NCBI GenBank assembly: GCA_030374765.1 | Contig: JARGXX010000080.1 | Span: forward strand, 868,001-932,000 | Source of the DNA: Agarophyton chilense | Taxonomy: Eukaryota > Rhodophyta > Florideophyceae > Gracilariales > Gracilariaceae | Reading direction: 5' to 3' | DNA length: 64,000 nt | Shown here: positions 30,150-42,857 of the stretch, in pieces | Numbering within the stretch: the stretch's first letter is position 1 | How the letters are laid out: each line of letters starts with the position of its first letter | The notes under the pieces: model-generated | The model's input: the letters and a program-made list of their open reading frames with translations, nothing else | The model's database searches: none | Told to the model about the DNA's origin: nothing | Program-made: the position numbers and the translations under genes

Positions 30150-31493
30150 ATGGACGATTTGTTCGCCAAGGTTGTTGATCACATCGCACTCGGCGGAAGA
30201 GAAGGATCACGCCTTTTAGACTCCTTGACAGCCGTTCAAGGTCGAAAACCACGCCGTGGCGTTCTTTGTTTTCTTTATCATCAATTCGCAACCAGGAGTG
30301 AACGTTTCTGCGCCAAACCCAGTTTCTCAGCTTCCGTAGATGAAGTTGTTATCATTGCCCATGAAGCCATACGCCAACGAGCCCTGGGTTTCTCACCTCT
30401 CGAACAGTCCCCGCTCCCTCGGCAGGGTCTCCAAATTCTTGAGCGTGTCGGTATGGCCCGCAGCGACGGGATTCTACAATCTGAGATCGGCCAATACGTA
30501 GGTCTCGCGCCGAACATGGTGCATCATTATCTTGGTGGTCTAATGGCTCGTTCATTAGTTGCCCGTAAGAAAGTCGTTCTCACAAGACGAAAAACAAAAA
30601 CAGCCACTAAGCATGAATCTGTGGATTACTCTCTGCATCAGTCAGACCAGCTCAAACCCCACGAGATCACTTCAAACAAATCAGTAACATACACAGCAGT
30701 TGTCGTCCTTATTCGTTACGCGCCTACAATAGCAAAATCTTCTGCGGCCAGGCCTGTAATATCCCTTAGTGGCTCCAATAAGCCCGAAATCACGTCCTCC
30801 AACGCTGCCACGGAACCGACCGATCCATCTACGGCCCAATCTGTGATTGACCTCACTATGGAAACCCGTGTCGATCGAGTAATCCAAGCGCTACGCCCAG
30901 AGCCTCACACTCGTTCTGAGAAGGATTTGAAAGTCATAGCGATGCCTGACTCCGACCGGGCCCCAGGTGTAGCCGAGGAGTATTTTCGCCGTAGGCGTCA
31001 CCGCTGTTATCGCACACTGCGTGCGAAGTTAGAGCGTGCGGGCCTAGCAGAGGTCGTTTACCGAGAGTGCCGTGCTCGAAGCGGGAAGGCTGTAGGCAAC
31101 CAAGCGTGTCTTAGGCTGACCGAATTGGGTATTCAGAAATTGCGCGAACGCAAGGACGGCAAGTTGCTTGCGGAGGACATTCGGGTGAATCAACGCTCGA
31201 AGAAACGTGATGTTCACCCCCTCTTGTGTGGTGGTATCCGTACTCGACTGGTAGAAGAAGTTGGTGTGGTGGAACAGGTTTATCAGCTTCTAAGACGAGC
31301 TGGTAAAGAGGGTATGTCGGTACCAGAGATAGAACAGTATCTTGATGGCGGTGCCAAACTGACAGGTCTTCCCGGCAAGCGAATACGCAGAATAGTTGAT
31401 GCAATCGCAAAAGTAGAACCCATTACAGAGTCGCAGCGTTTTGAAGGAAGTGCCATGTACCTTCGAATCGCATTGAAGAGTCTAGCATCTTGA
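30150..31493 (+). pseudogene. Truncated TFIIIC B-block subunit, 447 aa (U1 copy)
   Basis: The first 447 codons of the gene at 56231-61993, cut at the U1/U2 junction, where a TGA follows one codon later (SLAS-stop). The kept part is intact and includes the B-block winged-helix domain (LQILERVGMARSDGILQSEI.., about residues 94-144) and a second winged-helix-like segment near the end (GKEGMSVPEIEQYL .. LPGKRIRRIVDAI). The ATG at 30150 is preferred over an upstream TTG. Because its upstream DNA matches that of the full gene, it may be transcribed. Function as a DNA-binding fragment is speculation. Confidence 0.8.
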
Positions 31494-31941
31494 GCTTCTG
31501 GCATGTAAACAAAAGAACCGAAGGGCCGGATGCATTCTTCTTGAGGTTTCTTTCGTCATGTGTTGTTGGAATAGGGACGGCGTACTAAATTGTTTTTAAT
31601 TCAAAACGTGACACTTTCGTGACTGGTTCGATATGAGTATCCCAAGACGTATAGCTTTGAATCGAAAAGATGTCAAACTGCTTTCGAGCAGGACTCCAAT
31701 GAACTCGCATTCATGGGCCTCGTTGAGATTGTCATAGAAGCATCGCAAAGTTCAGTCCGTGTGACACCTCGAGTTTCTTGGCGTGTCCCAATTTTGATGT
31801 GTATGTTCTGCTTTCTTCGTTCAGTTTAGCGTACTAGTCCATTTCCTGTTCACTGTTTTTTCGACTGTACACTTGTGGGAGTGCTTCGGATACCATCCCA
31901 GGTATGTTCTAGTGACTAGTGTTAGAACGAGAAGTGCCGAA

Positions 31942-33442
31942 ATGGCTCCTTTTCGTTTTAGGAGGCGAAACAAGTCAAGCGTTTCGGGAAACTCTTCTGC
32001 TCCCCCTTCAGTGTCTAACGCGTCAACGCAATCCGCAGCATATGAGCCTTACTTTGGTGAAAAACAAAAGTCTTCAAGGACGAGCAAGAGGTCTGGAAAA
32101 ACCAAGGAAGGCTTGTCTCTACGTGAAAACGGGGAACAGGTCCTCATGTCTTTCATCAGAAACCGGCTCGGTCATCAAGCGGAAAGTCTGGCAATTCGAC
32201 TGTTGAACAAAACCCCAATCAAGGATGGTTCAGTTTTCTCTTACATTGTTAACCAGTCAACAGAAGGTAAGCTCGTGTTCACTCTTTAAGCTTAAGAGAA
32301 GAAATATCCTGAAGCATGCGAACCTTTTTTTTACAGAACTGATTATGCTAACGATGTCGAACAATGGTCGTGCATTTTTGAACAGAATCTGACCTTCAAA
32401 TTATTTGCCGTGATCTCCTGAGTGGACGGCTGTATCGTTCGGGAACCAGATACATCGCGCCGCTGTGGGCAAATCTGCTCTTCGGAGACAAGTTTTCTTC
32501 TGCCAACAAACACAAACAATTACATGAGCTGACATACGTAAGGACTTCTTGTACGTGCTTGGTTTGTCTGGTTAGTCTTGAAAGAATTGAACCAGTGACA
32601 AAAGAGTCATCTGAAGACGATACCAAATCGTTCTCCTCCTCAATTAGTTCATATGTACCAGAGAACTCGGCTATGGCAAATTTTGTGCGCCCGTATCCAG
32701 TTCCATCAGTTAAGGACCTTAAAAAGATTGGCGGATTGGCTTCCTGGAGAGAGCTGGAGATTGGTACAATTATTCGTCTCAACTCTCGCTCGGCGGCCAA
32801 ACTGAAGTTCACCGACGATATGAGACAACTCTTTTCTCATCTCAGTTACACCGGTCCGATATCCCACGAAGCTGTATATCGAAAGGTGACTACGATCGGT
32901 GTGAACTACTATCTCTACAACAAGGGAAAGAAGGATCGCAAAGTTTACCTTCAGGGAGATATGGTGCAAGTTCCATTGGAAATGGGAATTGTAAAGTTGG
33001 GCACAAGTCCCCTCTTTCTCGGGGAAGTCGGCGCGTATCACATACTCTACAAAAGACAGGTCATGAAGATTTATGTTGGAGAGCTTGTCCTGGAAGGAAA
33101 CTCATTTGGATCGTATGTTAATGGCTCCTATTTTCGAGCAATCAGAATGATTTTGAGCGAGCTGCTAACCAGAATGGATTTTTTTTACTGTCTAGATTCA
33201 TTCCGACGGGAATCAAATATTTTATAGGGATTGGGGAAGAAGGTAAGTTCATCACAGGCTACAATTTTTTCGCGCAAAATGAAGAAGGTTTTTCTATCTA
33301 ACATGGTCTCCCTTCTTGTTCTACAGGTGGTTGCTGTCCCATTTATGGCGACAAGACGATGGGCAAGCCGCGGAGACTTGGTGTGAACGAACTCTTGCTT
33401 CACCATCACATGGTTGACGACTTGAAAATCCGCGTCAAATAG
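31942..33442 (+). CDS. Unrecognised 404-aa protein, four exons (U2 copy)
   Basis: Copy of the gene at 17431, with exons 31942-32266, 32386-33112, 33196-33242 and 33327-33442. The translated pieces are identical. Unlike the U1 copy it lies 449 bases downstream of a truncated TFIIIC frame on the same strand, so a transcript begun at that promoter could run into it. Confidence 0.7.
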
Positions 33443-33628
33443 GGATTCATTTCTAACTCCTCTACACTATACTCAAAAAAAGTGCCCCTCTAAAACGGTA
33501 ACGACGACCAAAACAGGTGTTGAGGTATTTCACATGCGGCAATGAACACATGAAAGCATTTGCGAGTTTCTATAGGAATGTCAATGCACCGAACGTGAAC
33601 CTCGAATATCAGTTGCGCTCCAAATTCA

Positions 33629-33712
33629 AATCCACTATTGACGGACTTTCCTTGTCTTCGACCCTGCTTTGTAATTCCCGATAACCATAAACTTTGGTTT
33701 AAGCAGTAGACA
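33629..33712. repeat. 84-base segment present in U2 and U3 only
   Basis: Present here and in U3 (48224-48307), absent from U1 after 19117. The segment is flanked by the dinucleotide CA on both sides, one copy of which remains in U1. This fits a deletion in U1 (or in its parent) at two-base microhomology. Confidence 0.85.
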
Positions 33713-34377
33713 GAGTACTTTTTTTGATATTGTGATCACAGACAGGAAACAGTGGGCACATGATTCTTCCCTCTAATTATGAGAAACAGTTTTCCTCTTC
33801 TCGTCGTAAACAGTGCGCATCTGTCATATTTCTGTTTCATTAAGAGCAAGCTCGCTTTTTTTCTAAGTATGCAGCGGTCGGTCCTGAAGTCCGCACAAAG
33901 GAAGCGCATCACAAGGTTCAGCAGTTTGTTATAAAGCCCGACCGAGCAGCCTAGCAGCGTTTGCAGGCACCCAAGTCAGCCGTATTTACTGTTTGCCTAG
34001 GGTTTGAAAGACTGTTGAAGGTGTGAATTCTTAGCTTTGATACTTAAGGTTTGATATTTGAGTTCTGAAAGATCAAAAGGTACTTCAGTTTCTACCTCTC
34101 GATTCTGAGTTTTGATGTTTAAGGTTTTCAGATTTCCTTAGTTCGATGGGTAGTTGAGGCCCACACACGCTAAGGTAGTTCTTTGATCTTGGATTTGGCA
34201 AACTTTCGCACGGCCGGGCAAAATGGTGCGCATGTGTCTGTTTGTTCTCGTTCGCTAAGTTAGATGGCATGCAAAGCCATTTGAACGGATGGTTGTGAGA
34301 TTGCATGGTTCATTCTGTACACTTGGTGTTAATAATTATTGATGGACAGGGAGATGTGAAAGAAGATGAGGGTTTGG

Positions 34378-35016
34378 TCATGTTATGGTGATGTGCGTGC
34401 TCGCATTTGCAATGCTCAGAGCCACATCCACTTCTGATAGAAAGGCAGTCTGCTTTTCTTCTAATTTCTCCACAAGCTTGCGACAATCCAGCGGGTCTAC
34501 AAGAGTAGCAGCACTTCCCTCCTTAAAAGGACGAGCTATTCTCTCGTAGTCATCTTTCGAAAGATGTGCTTCACGGTTTTCATATGAAGTTTCCAGAAAT
34601 TTAGCTATGCGTTCGTCGACAAGTCGGTTCTTATGATCCACTTCATCCTGTCCTCGTGCCAGAGCACCTTTCATATGGTTCAGAAGTTTCTTCTCGGTGC
34701 TGATAAAGGCTTTCCTCTCAATTGCTTCAGCAATTGTCAATCTTTCACCGGCGACTTCTACGTTGGTGGTGGCATTCGCCACAACTAGAGCCGTCTTAAT
34801 CTTACGCCGTCTGATCATGAGGTCGTTTATCGATCGCCATGCTGCCCTGGTATCTCTTTCGAACTCGGGCTGTGACTTGATTGCAGCTGAGAAAGAATCC
34901 CCATTTTTGACGGCGACGAACTGCGTCGTGTCGATCTTTTTGTCAATTCGCTTAGTCAGGAGCTTGAGTTCCACTAACGCCTTGGTGAGCGTCATCGTCT
35001 CGGTGACGGACGCCAT
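34378..35016 (-). CDS. Phage-like uncharacterised protein, 212 aa (U2 copy)
   Basis: Second copy of the gene at 19783-20421, with identical translation. The gene, its upstream 401-bp transposon and the flanking spacer are all conserved at +14,595. Confidence 0.65.
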   Translation of the reverse strand: MASVTETMTLTKALVELKLLTKRIDKKIDTTQFVAVKNGDSFSAAIKSQPEFERDTRAAWRSINDLMIRRRKIKTALVVANATTNVEVAGERLTIAEAIERKAFISTEKKLLNHMKGALARGQDEVDHKNRLVDERIAKFLETSYENREAHLSKDDYERIARPFKEGSAATLVDPLDCRKLVEKLEEKQTAFLSEVDVALSIANASTHITIT

Positions 35017-35202
35017 TGGGTTAGCGACTCTACGATAGACAGTTCCGCATCCGCCAGGGAGTTGGGCAGACGGATGCCCTTTTAAATGGCGTCTGGGTAT
35101 GTGACTGGAAGGCACTGACTGACGCACTCCATCGCTGCGTCCTGGTCGGCGTCGCTTCACTATATAAATGCTCTGGCACTGTAATTCTGGACAGAGATAA
35201 TA

Positions 35203-35603
35203 CAGTGTTCCCCCGCCCATATCATCCCTCACTGGAAGCATACCCCCGCAGGCAGCATACTTTCGCATGCAACCGTCAAAAAAGGGACGAATGTGAGCCG
35301 GAATCGTGGTGTAATGCACAACGCCTACTTGCATACCGTGCCGGGGTAAACACCTGTTTTCTATTATGTTTTGAATGTATTTCCCCGCCATGGAGCGCTT
35401 GGGCACAGTGAATAAACGCATAGAAACGGCACTGCGCGCCTGCCAGAGGGCATTGAGGTTGGAAAAGGACGCCTCGCTCCGTCAGACGACAATTTTAGAC
35501 CACTTCAGTAGGCCGTAAACAATTCCCCCACTGGGAGCATACCCCCGTTGTCAGCATACGGAATAAGTTGACCACGTGGTATGCTATGTGCGGGGGAACA
35601 CTG
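35203..35603. mobile_element. 401-bp non-autonomous element with pogo-like ends (U2)
   Basis: Same element as 20608-21008, carried along in unit U2, with the same TA flanks. Confidence 0.85.
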
Positions 35604-35754
35604 TACTCGAAGCTGTATTACTGTAAGTTATGTCATCCACCCACAACATGTGCTGTCTTAGCACGTGCTGTCTTAGCACGTGCTGCCAACGTGACCCAAT
35701 CATCCAGGGAGGATGACATTGACCTTGACAACGCTGCTTTGCTCGGATCTTGAG

Positions 35755-38700
35755 GAACTATCCGTCACTTGTAATAGTTGTACATGTGTATACAAATATC
35801 TCCTGGATTTTGTCCCAGAAACTGTGTGTTGACCACAATCGATCTCTGACTCTCGAGCTCACCCAATCACCAGAATCCTCCAATACCCTACCACCACAAT
35901 AATGGGTTACAAATGCTTGTGCAACCGTGAAAGCGGATATCTTCCGTAAAGGTACGGTCCGAACCAGTTTTGAGAAACGATCCGTGATAACGATCAAAAA
36001 CTTATGCCCACGTCGTGTGGTGAGGAACTCGCCGAGGGTGTCAATGGCGACAAACTCGAGAGGAGCCCGTGCCGGGAATAGTTTCAACTTCGTTGAGTAC
36101 TTGCGAAGTTTCACCCGATTCTTAGCACATTCGGTACAAAACCGCACCGTTGCGTAGCAATCCACCGCCATGGCGGGCCAGTAGAAATTCCTTCGCAAAG
36201 TGAGGTAGAGCTTCCGTCCACCGGCGTGTCCACCAAGTTTCGCATAGTGCGATAGATGCAAAACACTAGACTGTAAAGTATGCGGCACCATGACTTGTGG
36301 GGATGACTGAACCGTCCTGACGACGTATCCAAGATCGTTCACCTCGAAAGGGAGTTGTGCAACGCCATTAAGCCAGGCGCGAATCTTCGTACAGAAGGGG
36401 TCACCCTGCTGTTCTCTGACCATCTCCTCCGGGGGTATCGGCACAAAATCACCCGGCGGGGGTTTCTTTGAATCGTCCGAGACGAGCAATGCGTCAATAT
36501 CATCGTCTGATTCCGGGCTTTCGTTCCATTTATCGTGTAACCAATCCGGGTTTCCCGGTGTTCCATCGTCTACGACGAAGCAAGGTATATCCTCGTCATC
36601 GACGGCTAGAGCTTCCCCATTCGTGGGTAAACGCGAGAGCGCGTCCGCTTGCGCGTTCTGAGTGCCCTTCTTGTAGATCACTTCAAAGTCATATTCCGCG
36701 AGGCGGAGTCTCCAACGCATTAAGCGGCCTGACGGCTCCGAGATGGTCATGAGCCATCGTAGGGACGAGTGATCCGTGTAAACGGTAAAGTGCACACCCA
36801 TGAGGTAGGGGCGGAGTGTAGAGAGGGCCCACACAACTGCGAGGCACTCCTTCTCCGACACGGAGTAGTTCCGCTCGTGGACATTGAGCGAGCGTGACCA
36901 GTACCCAATGGGTTTGCTTTCTCCTTCGAGAGTAGTTTGAAAGAGCGCACAGCCTACCTGGTAGTCGCTAGAGTCCGTGTCCACGGAAAACGGTAGTCTG
37001 GGTTTCGGTAACGATAAAATCGGTGCTGATGTGATAGCCTCCCTAAGGGAGTTAAAAACATCCGTCTGGGCGGACGTAAAGGGGTCCAGTTTAGGTGGTT
37101 GACCTTTCCGCAGAAGCGCGTTCAAGGGGGCCGCGATGTCAGCGGAGTTAGGGATAAACCGTCGGTAGACGTTGACCAATCCTAGAAAGGAGCGCAGTTC
37201 CGTCTGGGTAGCGGGTTCTTTCGTCTTGCGAAGGGACCTCACTCGAGCTTCCTCGATCATTAAACGTCCAGGACGGATAATGTGCCCGAGATACTTCACA
37301 GTATCGGTAAAGAACACACATTTCCTCAGTTTGAGGGTTATTCCAGCTTCACGTAGCGTGGTCATTATGTCCCTGACTTGGGTGAGATGGTCATCCAGAT
37401 TGTCTGAGAATACAATGATATCGTCCAAATAGACGAGGCAAGTACGCCACTTAAAGCGGGCCAACAAAATGTTGATAGCACGCTGAAAGGTAGCGGGAGC
37501 ATTGGTTAGACCAAAAGGCATCCATTTGAAACGGTAGAGTCCCGAGTGACAGACAAACGCAGTCTTATCTTGGTCCTCCTCCCTAACGGGAACCTGCCAA
37601 TATACCCAATTGGCGTCCAAAGCCGTGAACACGGTAGCAGTGCCGAGAGAGTCGATGTACTCATCCATTCGTCGGATCAGATACACGTCCTTGACGGTAA
37701 CATCATTCAAGCGACGGTAGTCGATGCAAAAGCGCCAGGACCCATCGGGTTTCGGAGCCAGTACCACTGGGGATGCCCACGGCCACTGAACCGGTTCGAT
37801 CACTCCAGCTCGGAGCATTTTGTCCACTTGGAACTGTTCCTCTTCTCGAGCCTTGGAGCCTGCCCTGTAAGGGTGTTGAGCCACCGGTAGGGTGTTCGGC
37901 AATAAATCTATCCGGTGTTCCGTTGTATTTATCTGACCAAGAGAGCCATCCCACATTGTGGTAAACTCCCGTAACATCTCACGCAGAATTTCACGGTGTG
38001 ACTCCGGTACATGACCGAGGTCGAGTTCCTCGAGTTCTTTCACGGGGTCTACCCGGTCGGAACTCGTCGGAACGGGCTTCTTTTCTGTTTCGGCAGGTTG
38101 CAATTCCGAATCATTCGGTGATTGGACGGCAGCTTCCTCCCCCTCCTTAGAGTGAACGAGACCGAGGACTTCGGCAGCGGTCAGCCTAGTGGGGACCATC
38201 GCGGTGGGGTGAGGCATTACCGATCCAATAACTTGGTTTTTCACCAGTGACTGGGGGGTTGAGCCCAGATTGGCAACGAGCACGGTGAACGGCTTGTCTG
38301 GGACAATCTGCGCGACTCCATTCGCCACGGCGAGTTGATATCCATCGTACAGAGATAAGAGAGGCTGAATGACTCGTAAACCGTGTTGACGGGAAGTGAC
38401 ACGCACCCATACTTGGGACTCTGGCGGGATTCGGACAGACGCAGCCACGCGGAGCTTGGTAGACTCCCGAGAAGCGGGTGGAGATTCCTGCGCGGCAGGG
38501 AGCGGTACGTGCTTCTTGGAGGCACGCCGCAGCGGACGACGGACAATCGGGACCGACGAGCCGTCTTCCATCTCAACACGCTTTAAGCGGGGCCTTATTG
38601 CGTCAACGAATATGTCACAGAAGTCACATCCCAAGATGATGGGGGCAGCCAATTTCCGGCATACAATAAAGTCGAGTTTCACCACGAAGGAGCCCAAGCG

Positions 38701-41700
38701 AACGACGAGAGCGACGGTTCCAACCGTTGAAAACGGGTTGTTATTCACGTCCGCGACGTCGGGCGCCACGCCAAGGCGGATCTGAGACCGCAAGGGCGGG
38801 GGCAGCAGCGACTCCACGATGAAATTCGGACCAGCACCTGTGTCCAAAACAGTAAGGACTCGAACCATAAACTGGGTAGAAAGGCCAAGGTCGGCATACA
38901 CCTTGTAATTGCGCTTGGCCATTACTAAGACTCTATCCGGGAACCGGCGGTTAAGAACACGTTTCCACGGTCGACGTAGAACACCAAAGTGTTCAGAGTC
39001 CACGTCTGAGACGGCCTATTTCTTCGTGAGGATTGTGACCGGGGAGCGAGGCGGAGACGCCTCGGGCGTCGTCAACCTCACTGTTGGGGACGCCTCTCCC
39101 GAAGGGGAGACTCCCGAAATCAGTTTTCCTGAGTCCCATCCGCCTGGGGCGGGGCCTCAGAATCCTGAACCACTAGCAATGGGGCGCCAGCGGCGGGGTT
39201 TGAAGGAACGGAGCGGTGGTCGGAAGCCTGCTCGGCAGGGTAAAGTAACGCATTGCGCGGTTTCGCCTCCGGAATACTCCGTGGAAAATCGATCTTCGCT
39301 CGAAGATACGACGTCATCGGAACAATCCGCTTTTCCACTGGGGTGAACGCCTCATAATTACCGATTACTCGGGCTACTTCCGTCATGGTGAGGATACAGT
39401 CCGGTGAAATGTGACCGTGTTCGTAGCATATGTGGCATATGAGTCCCGGGCGTGAGGGCTGCAAACCGGAGCGAGCATCCGTGAACTTCACCGCTTGGCG
39501 GGTATCCTTCCATCCAGGGCGACTCTGTCGGAGCGCCCCGTTTGAATACGGGATGCGAGGTCCGTGAACACGGGGAGAGTCTGCGTACAGCAGGGGTCCA
39601 TCCTGGGCCGTGTCATATGAGTCGTCCGTCGTAGACGGTAGTTCGGTTGTCGGGACCGAATGGATATCGCTTGGGGCGAAGTGTACGTTGTCGTACTCCC
39701 GTTGGGGGCGCTCACTCGCAATCAGCGATAGGGATGACGACTTCGTTTCCATCACCAACGCCTTGGCGGTTCGCGACCTGTGTCCGGGGGCACGAGCTCT
39801 TAAAGCGTCACCTTCCGCTTGCGCGTGTTGGACCAACTCCAGATACGTGGTTTTCCTTCGGTCTTCCCGGTAACGGGCCACGAGTGTTCGGATAGCGGGG
39901 TTCAGTCCATCGATGAACATGGTGCAGCGCTCTCCGGCGGAGTGTACGTTCCCACTACGGTGGAAAGCCTTGTTCAGGCGCACCGAGAATTCGGTTTCCG
40001 TTTCTCCAGACTTCTGGCGCGTATCGCGAAGAGCGAGAATGGCCGACTGAATCGCGTGATTAGTGGCGTACGACCTCAAGAGGTATTGTCCTGCTTCTGG
40101 TCAGCAGGTTACCCCTCCTTCGGAGGCTCTAGACGAACCTCTTACAGAGTTGTATTGATCCTCGGCGAGGCCTTTCATAAAGTACGGGAGTGCAATAAAC
40201 GCCTGTCCTTCGGTCATACCGAGAATATCCGCTTCGGAGACGAACCTCGCAAGGAAATCAAACACCAAAATGGGGTCTTCTCCAGAAAAGCTCTGGTTCC
40301 TGAGGGACAGTTGCATACGATTTATGCAATCCTTCACTCTACCCGTGCCAGGAGGCGCGCGATCCAAAGAGGAGTTCTCTAGCCGATAGTATCGGTAAGA
40401 AACCAACTTTTTGTACAGGGGGTTGGTGTATTTCAGCTCCTTCAACCTGGAGTGTTTCCTTCCCTTCTCGCGGGCGCGGATCACACCTTTGGTGGCAGAC
40501 GACCGTTTAGAACGGGATGAACGCCTTCGATGGCCATCGTCAGAAGACGAATCTGACCATTCCGACCCATTTGAATGGTGAGAGCCACGCGACGACCGTG
40601 AGGAGTTCGACGAGTCCGAGTCATCGCTGTCACGCTTTCCACGCCGACGGCGGGTATCGTCCCTTTTCCTCTCGTGTTTCGCTTGGTGCGACACAGCAAC
40701 CGGCTTCTCCAGGACGTCTTCCATCAAGATGGTTTGCTCTAACGTCTGGAGACGGGCGCTAACACGATTGAATCGGGTCTCGACACCTTCCACGTAAGCG
40801 GCGGGACCACCAAAACATTCCAACAGGGTGTTGACGTCCGCCCGCAACACGCGGAGGTCGTCAACCACTTCCTTCATAGAAGAGCCATCACACCTGGAAC
40901 GCAGGGCTTCGAACTCTTCCACGAAGGCATTGTGCGCTTCCCGCATTACGCGGATCTGCTGCCTCACACTTGAGTTTATGTCGATGTGGAACTCGTTTTT
41001 CTGGGCCTTTTCGTCGGCAGGAGCCGGGTCATCCACAGCAGGGGCCGGTCCAGCACCAGAATTGGGTCCATTCTTCGACGCCTTAGGCGGTAGCTTGTTG
41101 TTCTTGGAGGAGTTCGACCCCTTACTCTTTCCTTTCGGAGCGGCTTGAGGTAACGGCGGAGGAACCCTTCCAGGGTCCGCAGGCGCCACGTCATTGACGG
41201 AACGGCTCCGCGTGATCGCGGGTTCCGCTTCCGTCGGTAGTCGTGACATGGTTGTAGCGTTGACCACTAAGAAAAGGACAACAAAAGCGTCCACCAAGTG
41301 GGTCCAAACCAAGAAATTGGAAAGCAAATCTCGACGAGAGAAGACAGCACAGCAATGTGAAAAACAACCAAACCAGGTCCGCTTAGCCTTCTAAGTCGGG
41401 AGACCAGTTTGTAGTGCAACGCCAAGGGCGGCGGAAACACAGGAAGATGTCCGAGTCTTCCTCCAAGGAGGGTAGCACGGCGACGGAGCCTCTCCGGAGT
41501 GAACACGACTAAGTCGGGGTGTAAGGCCGAGGTTCACCGGCACGCCAAGCGGGGAGAGTGCGGGATGCTAGAAGGGAGCAGACTATGTATGAGCTGTATT
41601 CCACGGGAGTGGGCAAGTGATAAAGGGGGGACCACCCAGTGGGGGCGATCGGGGGCATGGGCCACGAGAGCCAAAAGAAATATGTAGCAAACCCAATACT

Positions 41701-41945
41701 GGGGCGAGAACACGGCAGTGGTATGAAAGATATACACGCTAAAAGCGGTGACTCTCCTGTTGACGCAGGGTGGATAAGTCTACCGTTAGTAACGCGGCTT
41801 CACCTCCGTAGAGTGTGGAAGACTCGCGAAAGCGGAAAAAGACTTAGAGCCAAGAACCCTGGTTAGGGAGGTTTACTGAGTGTCAGGGCGAGATCGCCCT
41901 GGCACTATATAGTGTAGAATACTGTAGAGAGCTCCCTAACCTAGT
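35755..41945 (-). mobile_element. Ty3/gypsy LTR retrotransposon, broken (U2 copy)
   Basis: Copy of the element at 21160-27350, carried along in U2. The gag region is 39120-41327 and the pol region 35758-39003. The translations match the U1 copy, so it was copied with the unit and did not insert separately. Confidence 0.9.
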
Positions 41946-42857
41946 GCAATAAAGCTAAATAAATAGAAAAATATCCAGCTATGCTGTGCCAACCTGTCCT
42001 GGCCCACCCGTGGTACACGTGGGTAAGTCACACCCGAATCGGGGCCACGGCGCACGGCCGCCGGTGCACTTCGCGTACAACGCGTATACACCTGGCTACG
42101 CCAGCCCGCTAGTAGCGGTATTACTCATAGATCTCACAAGTATCGCCCGAGGCGGAAAAACAACCAAGTCCTGGAAAACGGCCCTCTCGAGGGTTGCACT
42201 TCAAGATCCATTATCTGGGCGATCATTAATGAATGGAATTTTTTCTTACGTTTTTGTGGCAGGAACGGAACACAATTTTGAGCAAGACCCTTGAAGGAGT
42301 CTCTAGAAAGTGGTGTACTCCGGTGCGAAAAGCATAGAGGTGATTTTTTGATGATTGTTTTTTCTTGAAGTGTGAAAGGAGTCTTTCGACCTCGACGCTT
42401 TGAAGCGTTAATATTGCGGTGGTGTACTCGCTGCAAAGAATATTTTTACACAACTTGTATTTGCGAACATTTTGAGATCGATCTTGTGGTGGTTTCAAGC
42501 ACTGTTAAGGCTCTGGCATATTCATCGCAAAGAACGCTTTGTTAGGGGGCAGAAATGCGCTTGAATGGTATAGGGGCTACTGGTTGTAGATTTTGATCAG
42601 AGTTTGCGATTGTTATACTCCGGAGAGCGTTTGAAGGGGAAACGGACCAACTCAGGTGTCCAGAACTTGGTTTTCAACTGAAAAGAGCTCACCAATCTAT
42701 TTTTGCTGTTAGAGTTTTAATCATATGAGCCGTGTTTTAGCTAGAATAGTTAGGAGAAGTCCAGATCTTCTAAATTTTGAAAATGGTGAATAATTCAAAT
42801 GTCAATGCGACTCAATTTAGCTGTCTAACCAAGATTTGGTACTTTTGATGATGAAGT

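Larger units (their letters stand above)
16978..31488. repeat. Tandem unit U1 (14,511 bp)
   Basis: First full copy of a long direct repeat. Every larger reading frame recurs with identical translation 14,511 or 14,595 bases downstream. U1 differs from U2 by lacking an 84-base segment after position 19117; I noticed no other difference, although I did not align every base. The left edge is sharp: bases before 16978 are unique, and from CTTGAGCTTCTGG onward U1 matches U2 from 31489. Confidence 0.95.
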
